The position numbers and the translations under genes were made by a program. From positions 81,235 to 145,234 of the forward strand of contig JACPUW010000041.1 of assembly GCA_016192035.1 (NCBI GenBank): DNA of 64,000 bases. Reading direction: 5' to 3'. The notes beneath the pieces are model-generated. The model was not told where the DNA came from, ran no database searches, and saw only the letters and a program-made list of their open reading frames with translations. This DNA is from Bacteroidota bacterium. GTDB lineage: Bacteria; Bacteroidota; Bacteroidia; CAILMK01; JACPUW01. Shown piece by piece: positions 60,787-64,000 of this stretch; position 1 is the stretch's first letter, and every line of letters starts with the position of its first letter.

Positions 60787-63690
60787 TCAGGGCATAAAGT
60801 CTTTTCGCTTGAGCCGGTGTACCTCACCGTATTGCGCCAGGTCGTCCATGTCCACTTTGCGCAGGTCGCCCACCAGTGCAATGGATACCACGGTGTGTTT
60901 TAGGTGGTTTAGGTAGAAACCTTCAATTTCTGAAAACCTCATTTGCTCAAAGGATTCAAGCAGGGCCCGCCGGGGGTCTTCTCCCATGCCCCATGCCTGC
61001 CATTCTTCTATTTCACGGCTCAGCCCGCGCATGTCCGGACGGTCTATCGCCGTGGTATTTATTAGGTATTCCCGTATCATTTTCATTCGGTTGCGCTTGG
61101 GCGGCATATTTCGTATCAGGCCATGCATCACCTGCACGGCTTCATTGGTCTTATCTGACTGGGTGCCCACATAGCCCATAAATACGGCTTTTTCATTGGG
61201 GTGGCTTGGCAGGTACACGCTGGCGCCAGCGGAATAGGCCAGCGCGCGGTATTCCCGTATCTCTTGCAGCACAAGACCTGAGAAATCACCGCCAAAATAC
61301 AGGTTAAATGCTTGAACGGAAGCAAATTGATCATGTGTTATGTCAAAATCGTTGCTGCTGAAATACACCTTAGACTGCCTGGCGCTCCGCTTGTGGTAGG
61401 TATATACCTGTGCTTTTGACCGCACTATGGCTTTGGTGCTGCCGGGTTCGGTGGCAGGCAGGGGCGTTAGGTGCAGCAAACCCTGGTCATAGAGCATGGG
61501 CACCAATAGGTCATGCGGGGTGCGGCCCACAAAATGTGCCGATGCCGTGTAACTCAGGGCATCCATTATGGGTTTGCACAGGCTGGGCCCGTCCATGCGC
61601 TTAATGCTTTTGGCGCTGGGCCGCTGCAGGTAGGTGCTGGCCGGGCCGTAGCGTAGGTAAGCCGCCAGGGCATCGGCCAGGGCATCGGGCTGGCGGCGCT
61701 TGATCCTTCTTTCTATCCATAGGCCTTGACGCAGCGTGCGGAGCTGTTTTTCATCCAGTTGTGGTTTGTGCAGCAGCTTGCCCAGTAGTTCCAGGGCTTC
61801 GGTTAGGTGGGCTTCGTCGCCTTCCAGCAGTATGGTCAGTTCCGTGTCGCCCGACCACACCTGGTAGCTACAGTTCAGTTGGTCCAGTTGTTCCTTAAAT
61901 GCACCGGCAGCATATTCACCGCCTCCTGCCAGTGAAATGGCCTGCGAGGCTATGTCAAGCAATGGGTTTGTTTCATCGCCAATGCCATATACCAATCTAA
62001 GGCTAAATATTTCGTTTACAGGGTTTTCGGTATGATAAAAGGAATGTCCTTCAGGCAGGGGCAAATACTGCACGTCCACCATGGGGTCCACAAAAAGGGG
62101 TGAAGGCTTTCCCGTCTCCATCCTGCCAAACATGCGGGCATATTCGCTGGTGGTATCGCCCTGCGGCACTGCGGGTTTATATCCGGGTTTGGTTATTTTT
62201 TCCTTTTGGGTGCGCAGGTTTTGGGTAGAATAAAAGGCCAGGTAATCATGGCCAAAATAGCGTTTGGCTATGGCCGCTATGTGGTCCATATCCATTAGGG
62301 CCAGCGCTTCGCTCCGCTCAAATACCCTTAGGGGGTCTATGCCCATCACCTCGGCCTCCAGCAGTGACAACGCGGTTTCTTCGTTGTTTTCCAGTTCTTT
62401 GGCCAGTTCCAATTCCAGGCTTCTTTTGGCCGACTCCAATTTCCAGGGCTCCAGTTCACCCGCTTGTAGTTTGGCTATTTGGTCCAGTACAAGTTTTTCG
62501 GCTTCTTCCAGCTTTTGGCCCGCTACCTTGGGTATAAATATCACCGCTGCCCCGCCCAGGTCGTGGTAGGGCAGGGGCGTGAGCATGGCGGCCAGCAGGC
62601 TATTGTTGGTGGTAAGTGCGTCAAGCAGGCCACTACCGGCCTCGTTGTTGAGCAGCCGGTACACCACCTGGAGTGCCAGGTAGTCTTCGTGCCCTTTGGG
62701 CACTGTTCTATAGCCCAAAATGCCCAGTTTAATGGGGCTCAGGGCCTTTTCTACTTTCACCCTTCCAGAAAAAGGGGCCTCGGCACCCATGCGCTGGGTG
62801 GTAGCCAGGCCTTGCGGCAGACCGGAAAACCGCCGTTGGATCATCTCGCGGGCCTCGTCGGGATTGAAATTGCCCGCCAACACCAGCACCATATTGGCTG
62901 CCACATAGTGCTGGGTAAAGAAATCGTACATCTTGTTGAGTGAAGGGTTCTTAAGGTGCTCCACAGTGCCTATGGCGGTTTTGTAGCCATAGGGGTGGGT
63001 AGGGAACATGGCTTTTTGAAACTCTTGAAATACCTGGGTGACAAATACATCGCTGCCCATATTATACTCCTCATAGACCACTTCCAGTTCACTCTGGAAT
63101 CCCCTAAATACCGGGTTGCCAAAACGGTGGGCATAGAGCTCCAGCCATTTTTCCATTTGGTGTGCAGGGAAACTGTTGTGGTACACGGTCATGTCAGGTG
63201 AGGTAAAGGCATTGAGCCCTGTGCCGCCAATGGATTTGATAAGGTTGCTAAACTCGTTTGGCACCGCAAACTTTCCAGCCCTCACCGATACCCCATTGAT
63301 TTGTTGCTGTATGCCCGCTCGGTCATCCGGGTCGCTTGTCTTGCCCAGTTGTTCGTAGAGCATGAAAATACTGTCTATGAGTGGCTTTTCATGGTTCCAG
63401 TCTATGGTGCCTAGTTGTGTGGTTCCCTTAAACAGCATGTGTTCCTGGTAGTGTGCCATGCCGGTGGCCTCGTCTGGGTCGTGTTTGGAGCCCACTTTCA
63501 CGGCCACGGCACCAAACACCGAAGGGGCCTCGGGATTGGGGTATAGCAGCACGGTTAGGCCGTTGTCCAATTGGTAGCGCTGCACTAGGGGCAGGGCAGG
63601 GCCTTGTGCCCGGAGAGTGCCCACAAGTGCCGTAAAAAGTGCCATAAAAAAGGCTGCTGCGGGCCGCAGGGTGAAGATACCTTGGGTCAT
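60787..63690 (-). CDS. M16 family metallopeptidase (two-domain)
   Basis: MAHYQEHMLFKGTTQLGTIDWNHEK (HxxEH), EVVYEEYNMG; start at MTQGIFTLRPAAAFFMALFTALVGTLRAQG. Confidence 0.92.
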   Translation of the reverse strand: MTQGIFTLRPAAAFFMALFTALVGTLRAQGPALPLVQRYQLDNGLTVLLYPNPEAPSVFGAVAVKVGSKHDPDEATGMAHYQEHMLFKGTTQLGTIDWNHEKPLIDSIFMLYEQLGKTSDPDDRAGIQQQINGVSVRAGKFAVPNEFSNLIKSIGGTGLNAFTSPDMTVYHNSFPAHQMEKWLELYAHRFGNPVFRGFQSELEVVYEEYNMGSDVFVTQVFQEFQKAMFPTHPYGYKTAIGTVEHLKNPSLNKMYDFFTQHYVAANMVLVLAGNFNPDEAREMIQRRFSGLPQGLATTQRMGAEAPFSGRVKVEKALSPIKLGILGYRTVPKGHEDYLALQVVYRLLNNEAGSGLLDALTTNNSLLAAMLTPLPYHDLGGAAVIFIPKVAGQKLEEAEKLVLDQIAKLQAGELEPWKLESAKRSLELELAKELENNEETALSLLEAEVMGIDPLRVFERSEALALMDMDHIAAIAKRYFGHDYLAFYSTQNLRTQKEKITKPGYKPAVPQGDTTSEYARMFGRMETGKPSPLFVDPMVDVQYLPLPEGHSFYHTENPVNEIFSLRLVYGIGDETNPLLDIASQAISLAGGGEYAAGAFKEQLDQLNCSYQVWSGDTELTILLEGDEAHLTEALELLGKLLHKPQLDEKQLRTLRQGLWIERRIKRRQPDALADALAAYLRYGPASTYLQRPSAKSIKRMDGPSLCKPIMDALSYTASAHFVGRTPHDLLVPMLYDQGLLHLTPLPATEPGSTKAIVRSKAQVYTYHKRSARQSKVYFSSNDFDITHDQFASVQAFNLYFGGDFSGLVLQEIREYRALAYSAGASVYLPSHPNEKAVFMGYVGTQSDKTNEAVQVMHGLIRNMPPKRNRMKMIREYLINTTAIDRPDMRGLSREIEEWQAWGMGEDPRRALLESFEQMRFSEIEGFYLNHLKHTVVSIALVGDLRKVDMDDLAQYGEVHRLKRKDFMP

Positions 63691-63773
63691 AGGTGTGATT
63701 TGGCGGCGAAAATAGGGTAGGGGCACGGGGCGCGGGGTCTTGGGGGCGTATCGCTAAGGGATTAAGAAAAACA

Positions 63774-64000
63774 ACGGGCGCAACCCGGGGTGCATGGCCC
63801 ACCATTCGTTCCAAAACCCCGAAAGGGGTGGGCTTCGACAAGCTCAGCCACCGCTGTAAACATTTGAAAACCATACCCATAAACCCCGAAAGGGGTGACA
63901 TGATTATAGCCACGGGCGCAGCCCGTGGTACGTGGCCAGCCCTAAGTCCCAAAACCCCGAAAGGGGTGGGCTTCGGCAAGCTCAGCCACCGCTGCAAACA
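63774..64000. repeat. REP-like composite intergenic repeat, tandem spacing 138 bp
   Basis: 52-bp copies at 63811-63862 and 63949-64000 (2 mismatches), both containing CCCCGAAAGGGG (third copy 63884-63895); preceding acgggcgcaRcccg elements at 63774 and 63912. Confidence 0.85.

Noticed and set aside
63428-63997. 189-aa minus-strand ORF with QRWLSLPKPTPFGVL repeats
   Set aside because: Translation of REP-like repeats and the antisense start of the M16 gene, not a real protein.
1-64000. tRNA/rRNA genes, CRISPR arrays, IS transposases
   Set aside because: None recognised on reading; a tRNAscan-SE/Infernal and ISfinder run would be needed to exclude small or degenerate copies.

Overview
This 64 kb window looks like Bacteroidetes chromosome: T9SS-type C-terminal sorting domain, TAnnTTTG-like promoters, a DUF5606-like gene, TonB receptor and YfiR-linked signalling. 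A conserved backbone is interrupted by several visibly AT-richer accessory insertions. Backbone genes include aminotransferase/omega-amidase pairs, a fused B12-dependent mutase (IcmF), GAPDH, a PALP+CBS-domain enzyme, M3/M16/M23 peptidases, OmpA-like and TonB-receptor outer-membrane proteins, and a five-gene two-component array. Accessory regions are: (i) 0.5-5.95 kb, an HTH regulator plus type III R-M mod/res, followed by two truncated gene remnants; (ii) 24.6-27.5 kb, a translationally coupled ABC-type ATPase plus a small PD-(D/E)XK-like protein, next to a RhuM-like/PLD-like fusion; (iii) 46.7-50.8 kb, a decayed IetAS-like locus (ATPase reduced to its N-terminus, subtilase still carrying a full catalytic triad), then a GNAT protein and a secreted caspase-like protein. 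The most striking single gene is a ~4,300-aa minus-strand secreted protein with three beta-helix modules, about 31 PKD repeats and a T9SS sorting domain. Its PKD array shows higher-order block duplication and a recurrent variant in which one cysteine is relocated. The best candidate for an undescribed system is the ATPase + PD-(D/E)XK-like pair at 24674-26394. All family assignments come from reading motifs in the supplied translations; no database search was run.
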